DNA from: Tubiluchus corallicola
Taxonomy: Eukaryota; Priapulida; Priapulimorpha; Priapulimorphida; Tubiluchidae
Reading direction: 5' to 3'
Length of the DNA: 38,500 nt
Assembly (NCBI GenBank): GCA_030141605.1
Contig: JAQGDQ010000039.1
Span: 746,441-784,940, forward strand
Made by a program: the position numbers and the translations under genes. Below, piece after piece: positions 14,001 through 27,700 of the stretch; position 1 is the first letter of the stretch, and every line of letters begins with the position of its first letter. The notes beneath the pieces are model-generated. The model saw only the letters and a program-made list of their open reading frames with translations, ran no database searches and had not been told where the DNA came from.

Positions 14001-17000
14001 ACCAATTTGAGCATTTGCACTGAGGAATGGAAAATTTTCTACCTGAAAGTTCAGAGGGTGAAAATTCAACACTTTTGACAGAAATTTTTTTGGCAAACAT
14101 CAGCAACAAACGTCACTTCTCTAAACAGGTAAAAAAATGCAATATACTTCATACGTCTATCTTATGATTTATTGTTTATTTGAACAGAATCAAATTCATG
14201 TGCATCCAATTAGTTCTGTACATAGAAAAGAGGCCTAGTAAGACTAAGGATGGGTCTATAGGAGGACGTTTTTCTTACCGTGTGATTATTTAACATGAAC
14301 TGTACTTCTTCGAGTTGCACTAGTTTTCGCACACAACTGTAACCAACTGACAAATCACTGAGTAACTGCAACGTCTTGGAAATAATTTGCTCGCTATTAC
14401 TTCTGTACTTTAAGTTTGTTATTCTGAAACATGAATGTATAACACAATGGTTTAGTACGTTTGACTTCATAATAACAACTAGGTACCATATTCTGATACA
14501 AAAATTTCTAAAATAAACACTTTATTCTAGAATAAGAAACAAAACAAGTACTCACATTTTCCTAATGAAAACACTCAAGACTAAAGCTTCATCACTCAGG
14601 CCTAAAACTTCGTTCAACCTTTTATATATCTAAAAATAAAAAATCCATACTACTAGTAATATAAAAAACTGCTAAATAGTAAATGATAATAGAGTGGAGA
14701 TAATATAAGAGTGACTTTATTACAACAACTAAACATAAAGCATCAGAAATCAAAAATGTGGTCACCTATTAGTTATCAATAAGGTTGTAAAGATACACCC
14801 AGGTCATGATACAATACAAAGCACTATACTAACATCACGATACAAATCACACAAATATGTATCATGATACACATGAGAAATGATGTTTGCAGGCTTTATA
14901 AGAAAACTAGGTGAAGATGTTGATAACAAACACTAAACATATTTACTTCTGTAATGTGTAGATAATTGTTTGCATTGTAAGCCACCACAAAAGCAAAACA
15001 TGTCAATATTTTAGGTTCAACAGTTACTTGGGCATTTCCTGGTTTATGTTTGCCATTTCACAAATTTAAATGTAAGCAACATAACTAGCCAACTACAAAA
15101 AATGCCCTGCACTTTCAACCACTTTGGCTGCTATCAGTGCCTGCATCAAGTCAATTACTTTTCAATGCACTGAATGTTTCATATCCACAGTATACTCTGT
15201 AACTACAAATTCATATTAGCATACGCTCAAGAGTGTACGATACGTGTGCACTTTGGCGATTCACATATTGTGATAAACAATATTGATGTATCATTACAGA
15301 CCTAGTTATCAATCTATATCGTGTATAAAATCTTTGCGCACCATTGGTTAAAATGTGACATTGCTTACCGTACTGAAACAGGCTAACTACTGTACAAATT
15401 TAGGTCAAGTTGGTGGAATTAAAACACACAGTTCTTACTCTTCATGTGAAAAGTGTTCAACTGAAGTGGAAATCTAATATTGGACAAAAACCTCATAATC
15501 TGCTTCTCTGTAGTACAGAGATTTTACATCACGTCTGTAGTTCGTGTACCTCTTACCGCATCAGGTACACGTGAATTCATGTGTAATATAAAACCAGTAT
15601 ACCACTCATAGATAGTCTGTAAATGATATTGTAGGGTAATGATAATCACATTTCGACAACCCAAAACAACTTAGTTAATATGCACAGTTAAATACCTTTG
15701 AGGTTTTTTGTCCCTGGTCCCCTACATAGATTTTTCTAAATTGGTCAAAGAAACTCAACATGGCAAGATCTAGTTTTTCACATCCGCCAGAGCTAGACAT
15801 TCTGCCATCCATTAACTGCATCAGTTGAAGCACCCTGAAACGGCATTACTCGTTAGCTAAAATAGCATCCCAAAGTTGTGCAAGGGTCTTCTCTATATCA
15901 ATTAAAAACAAGTGTTCATTGATATAGTTGTGATTATGAAATAAATTAATATTGTTTGTAGAAATAGCGACAATTTTACCTTAAGTGCCCATAACCTACA
16001 ACTTTAATTTAAGTGACAATGATTATGTTTCTGGAATAAAGAGTTTTGCGAAATATATTTAGTAATTATTCGTATTTAGTTCTGACTTACAGAAGTGCCT
16101 TGTACATACCAAATTGAGAAAAACCTATTTTAGCTTTATACTGATCATTTTCCAATCAACACTTAATTTCAGGTTAATTCTTTGCATGCCTAAATTGTGT
16201 CACGTTGTGCCATTGTTTCATGTTTAAACACGTGTCTATAAAACAAACATCGTTTATCCAAATTAAATACTATACGTGTATGTAACTACTTTAAATACTT
16301 ATGTTATACCATTAGACCTATACACTAAAGTTTGATGTTTTGTCTTTAGTTTAAATTGTTATATTTAACTTGTATCATTGTGTTGTTACTAACGTAGTAC
16401 GTTTTATAGCATCATATATGTATGTATTTATATCTTGATAAACAGTGTATGTATTGTGTGAATACTAATTGCCCAATAAATATAAAAATAACTAAGCAAA
16501 TAAAAATAAAAATAAAATTAATAGAGCCACTCATGAAACACCAAACATCAAAAGTGCACAATACAGACCGACAGACAAGCTCTCCATCCATAACATCATG
16601 TTCATCTGCACTAGAGAATGAAACACGTCCTCCAATGGCTGCACCAATTATGTACACTAACCATGTTAATCTGCCTACAAGAACAAAATTCTCAAGTCAC
16701 AGTAGGACAATTTTAGGTGTAACAATTTGGAAAATAATTGCTCTTTGACTTTTGGCAATCGTTAACTTCAAACAAGCTACAAAGCACTGGAGGTATAGTC
16801 AGGGATGTTACCGAAACTAAAATTGCAAACTGAAACCGAAAACAAAATTTATGAACAGGTAACCGACAACGAAATGAAAATGAACCGAAATCATTTTTGC
16901 AAAACCAACTACTACTAAAACTGAAAACAACAAAATTCTGAAGCAAGTGAAATACTTTGTATTTGTTTATATGTTTGTTTGCTTTTGTTTGCTTTGATTG

Positions 17001-18194
17001 ATACAAACTTGATGAAGTAGCTAGGCAAAAATCTTAACCAAAAAAGCAGAACAATGTTTATAGTTAAAGATCATGGTGCTTTAAAAAAATTGACAAATTT
17101 TGTTTTGCAAATATTTTGTTGCCTATATTTCAAAAATTATAAAATTAAACTTGGTTTTCTTCAAATTATGCTTTCATGTTTCGGTTGATTATGCCTGGAG
17201 ACCTTAAAGCTTCACAGTCGCCACACTGAAGATATGCCGCATTGCTGTAAAAAGCATGCTACAAATGGTACAAAAAGTTAAATAAACGAAATTTTCACTT
17301 TATTTGAACTATTTTAGTCAAGACTTTTCAGTGATGTTTACGAGAATTGTAGGAGAAAAAAGGTAAGCTGGATAAACACTACTAAAACCTGGGGAAAAAT
17401 GCTGCCAAAATTACAGAAAGTGTAGGCTGCGAAACAATAATTTTCGACGAAAACAAAACAAAACCGAAAGTGCAATTATTGGCAAACACAAACAAAATTT
17501 TAGTTTCCGTAACATACCTGGCATAGATACCACTTTTAGTGATTAACAGAACAGTTATATTTCTTAAATTCAACATGAACAAGAAAACATATTTAAAAAA
17601 ATGAGATAATTAACTAAGATCAAGTCTCCTAGAAAAGTTTAAAATGCTTGCTCCTTTAAGGAAACGTGTTTTGCCTTTATCTAAAGCTACATTTTCAATT
17701 AAACGAGTAAATTTTCATGTAAGAGTTCACAAGTCATGCGAACACAATAGCATTTTCAATGCTCGAAGAGGGAAAATATAAGCAATATTTGCATATGCAA
17801 AGACAATGTAAAGAAAAAGGCAAATGGCACCACGACCAAATTGACTAAATCACACGGTCACACCCAAAACAGTGAAGATAAAATATATTAAAAATATCAA
17901 ATACAACAAAAAATCGAAAATTACCTTCCTGTACGGCAAGATCAACATTTTGTCTAGAATTAGAGTTTATTAGTCGTTGATAAGCTTGTGCAGCTTCATC
18001 AAACAACTGCACAAGCAGTGAGCAAGTTTTCTCATAATCACACCTTCCTATTGTTGACAACTGAAAAATTCAAAAACTCACATTTAGTCACAAATTTAAT
18101 TAAGCATTAAAGTAAGTGACTTAATGAATAGAGCTACTTATTTTAACAGCAATTACTGAGAAAATAGCAAAGAGAGAGAAAGAAGGGTGTATAT

Positions 18195-18234
<40 letters not shown>

Positions 18235-18705
18235 GTGTAGATGCACTAAAGAAAGGTGCAGAGGCATACAAACTCAAATCCCTCTGCTAAATGTATCCAA
18301 ATAAGGATATATGAACTGGATAGCTGGCTCTAGTTACGATTGGTTCTGGGTTCAAATCATAGTTGACACACCATTTTCAGTGCACCCTTCTTCAATTATT
18401 TAGCTGTTAGCACTAACTGTTGTAAGCATGAAGTCTTTCATAAATTGTGATCTGCACGAATTATTGGATACTCTACAGAAAAGTGCAGAGGCTCGTAAAG
18501 ACTACTCCGATTGTTAAGTATATATTCAAATATAGTGAGATGTGTACTGCTAAGATGAGATCTTAACCCAGCTTTGCCATGTTGAGTCATTACCTCAAAT
18601 AGTAGAGTGTAGGCCGTGAAAGCACAAGGTTTTTGGACCCAAAGTCCTGGTTGGGCTCTAGGGCCTTCTTCAATTAATTAGCCATCAGGAGTTAATTGTT
18701 TGATG

Positions 18706-18749
<44 letters not shown>

Positions 18750-21700
18750 TTATTGAATATTTTTAATGCATTTTACATGATGATCAAATGCAACTTACAA
18801 ATAAAAGATTGTCAAAATTACTAAAAAATTAATTCGTAAGATACTTAACACAATGGCACACTGATTGAAAATGTTCCTTTTAGCAAGTGAAAAGAGAAAG
18901 ACAGAACGGAAAAACAAGATGAGAAAGAAAGAGGAAGATGGAGAAAAATCTAGTTAATAACCTAAGTAAAACAAAGGAGAAAAACAAGACGAGAAAAGAG
19001 AGATCGACAAAAATCCAGTTAAGAAGCAAAGTAAAACAAGGGTAAAGGTAAACTGACTTCGAGGTCACAAACCTACAGATTACCTGATCTAACTGCTGAG
19101 TAACAAGACTTGGGTCATCTAATGGATCCTCTACTCCATCCCGCAGAACAACAGTCACAGAATCCAAACGAGACGTAATATATGCTTTTGTTACCTGTAA
19201 TAGTAATATTTGCAGCTTCAAGATCGGAGTAAGTTAACTGTAAGACAAACTTATAAAGTGAATGTGGCAGCTGTAAACAATAAGCATAAAATTTTCCCAC
19301 TCAAAAATGCTGACAGCTTGTGTTTCACTACGTAGTTGCTTTTTAACTGGGCAGCATTGACTTTGCACATTAGACATTAGACATTACACAGTGGTGCACT
19401 ACTAAAACAGAATCTTGTAAATAAACAAATAGTCGTTTGTTATTAAACACTAATATTGAATATTAGTTTTGTATGTACACATGCACACACATAAGAGCAC
19501 ACATACATACACTCATACATGTATGCACATGCACACCCACATAAGATAGCACATACTTTAGAAACAAATATCATGAAAGTCATAGCACTGGTCCATAATA
19601 TGCGATCATTTTATAAGAAATGCACAACATACTTTTCGCCAACCATCAACGAATGATTTTGCGTGAGAACGTACCATACCATATAGTATTGTGGAATGAA
19701 CCTGGCTTCGAACACGTATTAGTGTTATTTTTAACCTGGCTGGTTAGCATTGCAGAGCAACCCTAATCACAAAGCTGCTAAACTTTTTTACAATGTTTTT
19801 GAATGGCTGTTGCAGCAAAGCAAACAGATCCGGCTGACTGTACTTAGTGCTGAGTTCAGCCGGCAGTCTACCCCTCACACGAAAAACGTAGGCGGCTGTG
19901 AGCCACCTTCGGTAGTGAAAGGGCTAAACTACTTGCAGGCCACAGGTAATTCCAAAAATGAAACTCAATGGCTACAAAGTCACTTATTTAAAAATCTCAC
20001 TCTGATGCCACTAGATAATAGACAGCTGAACAAAGAAACTGTTAAATAGTGGTACATAAACTTACAACATAAAAACTTAAAAATTATTAAAAAATATCAT
20101 TTACAAAAACTTCAATCTTATGCAGATAAAAAAATGCTGTCAAACAGGACACAATTCACAAACAGACAAAATTGGGAATCGTGACTTACAAAAGCGAAAA
20201 AATTTCATTTAACAGAAAACTTAACAGATAAATTTACTACAATTTCTTTAATTGGTTTAAATTTATGTATCTGGAAATAATAGCCTAAAACTAAATCACT
20301 GTCTTAACAAGTGAAATTTCAGTTGAGCAGGGGAACTACACTCGAGATAAAATAAGCTTACTTCTGGTGTAAACGTTTCCAGTAGGTGCGGTTCAGAAGC
20401 TTTCACATACGGCACCGAAGCTACCATCCGTTGCCATAGCGACAACAAGTAATGAACGCTATTTGGAGAGAAGTTCCACATCTACAAAAATCACTCACTT
20501 CATCATCATTATATGCACAGTAACAATTCTATGGTTTTACTAAAACAAGAGTTAAATCAACTGTTTCATTTTCCAGATTACTTTTGCAAATCTTTCATGC
20601 CGCAAATCTGATCCAAAAAGTTCAAGAAGTCGACAGAAACTTTTTGTACACTAAGTAAACATTCTAAAGCAAAGTGACAATCATTTCAAGTTAGACAATG
20701 CTCCGCAACTCTATGGCACACATAGGGTGATTTTTTTTGAAAGTTGCAAACTCAAAATGCAGAAAATCAGACTGTGTTGGAAGGGGAATACTACATATTA
20801 TAATTTTTATCTACAGGGAAAAGGGATCAGGCTGGCTGTTTTGTTTTCTAGGGAGCCACATTATTGCAATGACATCATCTTTTAAAAAGGACGTTAAACT
20901 TTATCACTTGAATAACAATCATGTTCACATTTAACACAGTTACTAGTATTTTGGAGAAGACTGCCTACACATTAGCAGACTTGCTCAAGAGATGACAATA
21001 GATCAGTACATCAGCTTGAAGCAATCATACATATTCATACAATTCATGCTTACGAACAGAATTAATGTAGTATATTTATGTCTTAGCATTTATGTACATA
21101 TTCATACGTGTGCACTAAGTACAGCGGCGCCTACGATTGATTTATCAAAATGGATAGAGATATTAAGTTAACTTATTTAAAAAAGAGAAAGAAATACGAG
21201 TCATAGTTGTTTTTGTATAATTAGTAAAGTAAGTTGTGGTCGAGTCGTAAAGTCGAACAGTCGTAGTCGACGACTGCCTGTACAATACAAGCAAAACAAT
21301 TAAATTGATTCATAGGTGCCTTCAGAGTAAATGCTGCTTTTTGACTCTAGTCGTTCTACTACTGTTGCTGTTGTTTGCAGAGCTTTTCAGTCATATGTGT
21401 TACATGATGACATTCATGTTGGTTGTTATCTGCCGGTTGGCATTTCGTTTCGGCATTGCTACTTTCTAATTAACTTTTATCAGTTGCTCAAAACTGCAAA
21501 ACAGCGAAACTATACAAATTTAAAGAAATTCACATGAAAACAAACAAAATGGCTCCCAGAAGCTGATGTTATTTTAAGTCGTTAGTGAATACGCCGAGTA
21601 TCGACAGTGGTGTGAGTCGTGTGACCCATAGTGATGTGCGCATCGCTTACTTTTGTACAGTAAATATGTACACAAAGCTTTTACAAGGGTTGCATTTTGG

Positions 21701-24700
21701 GATGTTGGCAACATCTTGTATTGAAAATTAAAGAGCTTTTCTTTATCCCGTACTGTCGTACGCCTCTGCAGTTGGCAACGTCCGTACATACTTACGGATT
21801 GAGGCAAAACTCGAACAAACTGCCGATTTTTTGAAAACCCGCCCGGACAGAGGCCCAAAAAGAGGACGTGTCCGGGGAAACCCGGACGTATGGTAACCCT
21901 ACATTTACCATCACTTTTTCACTTCATCTTTTTAAGTGCCCATATATATGAGGTCCCAAATTACACTGCACTATGTACTTCACTTCTCTTACAGCTCCAC
22001 AAGACATATGCAGTATGATAGTGGGACCAATGTGCCTTCACCCAGCTAAGTATACCTGGCATTCTGAATCGGAAAGGAAAGAAGTTTTGCATTTTCGTTT
22101 ACATTTACATTCCGCAGTCTACATTAAGAAAGCCCTCCCAATGAGTGTTTACACACAGAAAGCCAAATTTTATTATTTTTGAAGACATCATTCAAGCTCT
22201 TACAAGACGTGTTTACCGGCAGAATTAATGAAGTATTATTTATGTCCAAGTCCCCAAAGTTTTGCAACTTCATATTCTACGGACTCAGTTTACCAAGTAA
22301 GCATAATATCATGTATAAGTTGCATAACTGTACACGCATAAGCCTACTTAATCATACATCCTATGTCAATCCAATGCCTAATTTAGTGACAAATACAAAC
22401 CCGCAATGTTGTGACGGTGAACTCAGCAATGAGTTTAACTGTAGCTGGATATTCCGACACCTTGACCAGTTCGCCAAGCTGATAATTTGACTTGAGACGG
22501 GCTAACAAACGACAAAATTCGTGATAGTTGTTTGGAGCAGAAAGACCCTGAAAACAAATAATGTTAATGTAATTTTGCATTGACAAACAAATAATACTTA
22601 TATGTTTACCTCCTAGAACATTATAAGGTTAATGGTACAATTATTTTGTGATAAGCAAGTTTAAAACCCAAATCTGTAACTTATTTTCTCAACCTGGCAC
22701 AACCTGATAACAGTGTGGTATTATTTCCATTATTTACAAAGCAATATGTAAATATCAGTAACAAAATGAATACAATAAAATTAGTACAAAAATCAGGAAA
22801 CTTCAACTGATACCACACATTAGCTATAAAAGCCTCGTATTCTGTAAATGTAGTAGATTTAAACGATGTGTTACCTTTTATTAAAAATCATTTTATGCAA
22901 CGGTTTTGTAGGATTACTTACTTGAGGATTTTCTAGTATAGATTTCACACCACGTACCAGGCCAGTCAGAAACCGACCTCTTTCTTCGGTATTAAAAAGA
23001 GATCGGCGAATGGAAGCAATCAATACTAAACACGATAAGGCCTAGACAAAAATGTAAGTAACTAAAATATAGAAGCTTTAAAACGTTTCCGCAGCATAGA
23101 AGCCAGATTAAGTTTTGTAGCAACATCACTTTGTTTGGCCAGTTACAGTTTTACAAACATTTCAAAGTTACCATCAGTTTGTAATGCAAATGTACATGAA
23201 CGAGTGACAAAAATTGCAGTACATTCAGGCATACATTTCAGATTAAGTCATGTTTTTGATGAGAATTTTAAAAATAAAATAATCTGTTATTAATAGTCTA
23301 TTAAAAGCAGTAACTATTAATAGTGTTTAGTTCTTTAAAAGACTGAAAAAGAGAAACAACAAATTGAAAATGGCCCATAATAAATTAGATCTTGCTAACA
23401 GCCAAATAGTAAAAACATATTGGAATTATGAAAACTCTTCATAATGTGCAATAAACAACCAGCCACCAGAAAATGTTAGCTTAATTAAATACTGCCTAAA
23501 AAGTAACTCACAACACAGCACTTATATATAACATACAGAACAAAATTAACTGATGATACACAATTTCGATACTAAAATGTCAAAGCTTCAATTAAGACTT
23601 ACTAGTGGTGATAGTGAAGTTGGCAATTGCTTGTAGAGATCAAAAAACAGCTGAGTTGTAGAAAAGTCTAAAAATGCTGTAAAATGAAAAGTACGAGTTA
23701 GATAAACTGTTTCAAATACAGTTGATCACACTGCAGCTGACCACGCTGCACGCTGGAATCCATCACTCAACTGCAGAGGTTATTTTTAAGTTGATGGTTG
23801 TTGCAGGACTGTAACCTAGATTTACTCATGAAACACTCAATCTTCCTAAATTTTTTGTACTAAGCTAAATAAATAAATGAAATAAATACTAAGACTATAA
23901 AGCAAGTACTAAATAACGATATCTCACAATTACATATATGTTATTTTAAATAGCTCCTGTAACACATGCTCTGTTGCTCGCACTGCTGGAGCATGGATGA
24001 GAACCAGAGTTAAAAATTTTCTAAAAAAAAATCTTCAATGCTGCTATTTTTAAACATACACAGTTAAGAAAGTACATTGACAAAATGCTTATACGCATCA
24101 ACAGACATATTTTAACCACATGCCAACCAATATGACAAGAATCTACCAAATTCTGAAATATTACCATGAATGGTCAATTCTAACATCGTGCTTGAAATGC
24201 GATTTTCTTGATAAGCAGTGTCATAAGAAAAATTTAGGCAGTCCTGCCAACTGTTGATTGAGAATCTAACAATTACACTACCAGCATGACACTAGAGTGC
24301 ACCAGGCATGGAAACATTACAGTATTGGTAGATTATTGTCAAACATCAACAACTAAAAAACTTTCTCAAAAAAAATGCAATTGCACGAATGCAGATATTG
24401 ATTGATAAATGTCACAGCATCAAGGAGTCGAATAGTTAATAATATAGAAAGGTAGAAAATTAAATGAAATATGTTGAGAAAGCGCAATTACAATGTGACT
24501 TTTTACATTAAAATGAACATACCTGGTTTCCAGCTAGTTGGTATTTGTACGGTGCACAGGTCGTCCGAGGAGTCATCCTGTGCTGTACCAATAAAATCAA
24601 ACGTTAAACAGTTGTGTGCTAATCGTAGAAGTTGTGTCATTAAACCATGCTGTAAAGTAATAAATTGATACATAAAAAATACATCACTCACAGCAAAGTT

Positions 24701-27700
24701 GGGTTGCTTGGACACTGGTCATTGTAATTTGTTATATAAAGGCAAGAAACATTTAAAGACTAACTCAGCAGCTGTTAGTGAATGATATTACATTGCTTGC
24801 TGATATGCAAAAAATTTGCAACAGAAGTATGATAATTATAACTATTTTGACTCTCAAAAAGTAAATGATTAAACAATTACCAATTTGATCGACAGCTTAA
24901 TCGTCAATAATTTTTATTCTTTGTGCCACAAAAAAAGCTTAACACCATTACAATTTTTCGCAAAACAAAATGTCCACATTTGCATAGATATGTATATATA
25001 AATGCACCTTATTATAATGCCAAACTCGCTTAATGCCTACTTTTTTGCAGCCCCAAAGAAGGCAGTATAAAGAAGTTTGACTGTAATTATCATGTAAATT
25101 TTGGGTACATATACTAAATATATCATTAAACTTTTTGTAGTAACTTTACTAAGAGTTAGTTGGTCTTTATGATATAATAACGTGTCAGTCATCTCAGATA
25201 AATAAAGAATTATTAGTTTAATGACTTTAGTTTAATGACCAATACTCAATGAACCTCATCATTTTCACGAAAGATACAGTGAGTGCCTCTTGAAAAAACA
25301 TGAAATTATTTCATGTTTTCAAATCAAATACATCGCCTAACATTTAACAGTTAACATGCAAGTAAACCACGATTTCCGTTATTAGTTGTTGGTTTACTCT
25401 CCTCCTAATATAAATGACAAGTAAACGCGCAAACAAATTGTTCTGCAGTAATTTAAATGGACAGAAGCAAGAAAAAACAGCAGGGCAAAGAGTGTGCTTA
25501 AATTTCCTTTAACTAAACTAAGTCTTTTGCAAACATTTTGAGAAACAAAATAAAAATGACAGCCAGCACCCACTTAAGAAAAGACATGGCTACATGCTTT
25601 GTTCGCTATAATCACCTAAATAAAAATTACAGAGTAAATAATATATACAAAAATCGACACTGTGGCAAGCAAACAAGACAATACTAAATAGCAAAATTAC
25701 ATATTATGTTATACAAAGTCAGAAGACAGAAAAACATAGTTAAGTTATAAATACAGATTTCTTGAAAATGTAAGTTTGATATGATATAGCACACTACATG
25801 ATATGTAAGTTTGCTATTTAGCATTGTCTTGTTTGCTTGTCACAGTGTTGATTTTTGTACATATTATTTAGACTGTAATATTTATTTTGAGAAACAATTA
25901 TACTCACCTGACTTTCATGATTTAAATCAATGTTTATATCCTTCCACCTATCCAAAGCTGTTCTTAGTAATGTACACGACATTTGAAATATCTCATAAAG
26001 TTGTGAATCTCGAAAATGAGATGCAATCTTACGATGCTTGATGATAGATAAAGATTCAGACTGCAAAAAAATCATCAAAAATTTCATTATTATGAAAAAT
26101 AATGAGGACAGATTCTTACACAGTGTTACCATGAAGCAAACTATAGCATTCACTTTTAATTAAGTGGTAGTAAGTCAGAGTTAAATGAATTGACGGTCAA
26201 AAATCGAAATACATAATACACATAATTGCTGTTTAGAAAACTGTCAGATAATAAAACAGCCACATTTTAGAATCATTTAGGCATGGTCTGGAATTATAAC
26301 CATAGGAACTACTGTTAAGAACATTCGGTTAATAAATGCAGTATGCCGTTCAATAAGATAACATTTTTTGGTAATAACGAAATAAAGAAATAAAATGAAC
26401 TTTTGATAGCTCGCCTAATTTTTCAACATATGCAGCCCGTACAGCCACAAAAGTACATTTTAGTCTGCAGAATGAATTAGCATTAATGTTGCATGCTTGT
26501 CTTTTGACTATGCCTTCACTACAGGCATATGAATCAGCTGAGGCCCCATGTATAATTATCTGCGTGTGCCTGCATATATTTTTGTACATACCGTGCTAAA
26601 CTGTCAGACAAATGGAGACACACGGAGCTAGATGTAGAGAGGAAATTACAGTTGTTAGACAAATTTAAAAGGTTGCAACTCTGTACCCTGTAGGAAGTGG
26701 CCAAGACTTTAGGTGTGTCTTGCACAATAGCCAATACAGGCTTTACAGAACAGATTTTAAAAATGAAGGTGGTGCATATAATTAATATCAATGAACAGCT
26801 AACACAAATGTGCGTAGCAGATATTAAATATGGTGACGCGTTTACGTACTGTACGTTGCCAAATATGCACGTTTGCAACAAGCCACTGCATAACAAAATC
26901 ACTGTTCGTTAAAAATGCTTATTGCTAGTTCTGTAGTGGTTTTATTAAGCGGTAGACTATGGTATATATCAACATACGACTTACTTTCATACTACATGCT
27001 TATTTTACTCTTAGTGATACAAAATATATTTAGAAACATTTTCATTTCAATATTAACACTCAGCAGTTTAAGTTTTGAAAGCTTGTAGTGAATTTTTCGT
27101 GCAAATAAGAAAATTAAAGGAAAGCCGGACACAATCTTAAACTATATCTCAAAACAATCTACCCAATAAAATATTGAAAGGCAGCATACTTTTTTCAGGA
27201 ATGACGTTCGTGGCAGAATTATTAACACGAAATGGTAATTTTGCATCGCAGCGACTAGTTCTTTGCCGTAACAGGCATTTCATCATTCACTAGTTAGATG
27301 GGCACAAGTACCTGCATCTCGAAAACACTTTGCAAAAAAAACAAGTGCCGTACCTCTCGGTTCAGTGTGACGTAGTGCCCATGCTGAAGAGCTCACATGT
27401 GAGCATAGTGGTAAACTTGAAATATGAATGTGGAATGTTAGTTCTTTTGGAAATTATGTTCAGTTGGGATGTTATCATTAGTTGGACTCGCCTGACATTA
27501 GTTAAATTGTTAATCTGTTATTTAATTACCAGAATCACTTTGGGGCTATTATGGGTCTGAAAATGTATACTTTTGACCATACTGTGAAAGGAGATAGATA
27601 TGAAAAATCATCCTGTTTCCATTTAAAGACAATTTACTTGGAAAATTCTAATGAGTGTACTCAAGTAAACTTTACACTACTACACATTTAATACCCTAGA

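Noticed and set aside
16422-16748. 108-codon plus-strand ORF
   Set aside because: It is the antisense shadow of XPO7 exon 15.
19750-20049. 99-codon plus-strand ORF in intron 12
   Set aside because: No recognisable domain, antisense in an intron, and of a length expected by chance here.
21574-21858. 94-codon minus-strand ORF
   Set aside because: It overlaps the CpG-rich transposon-end relic and its sequence is not protein-like.
26534-26912. 122-codon minus-strand and 71-codon plus-strand ORFs overlapping in intron 6
   Set aside because: They are mutually antisense, have no domain similarity I recognise, and XPO7 splicing skips them.
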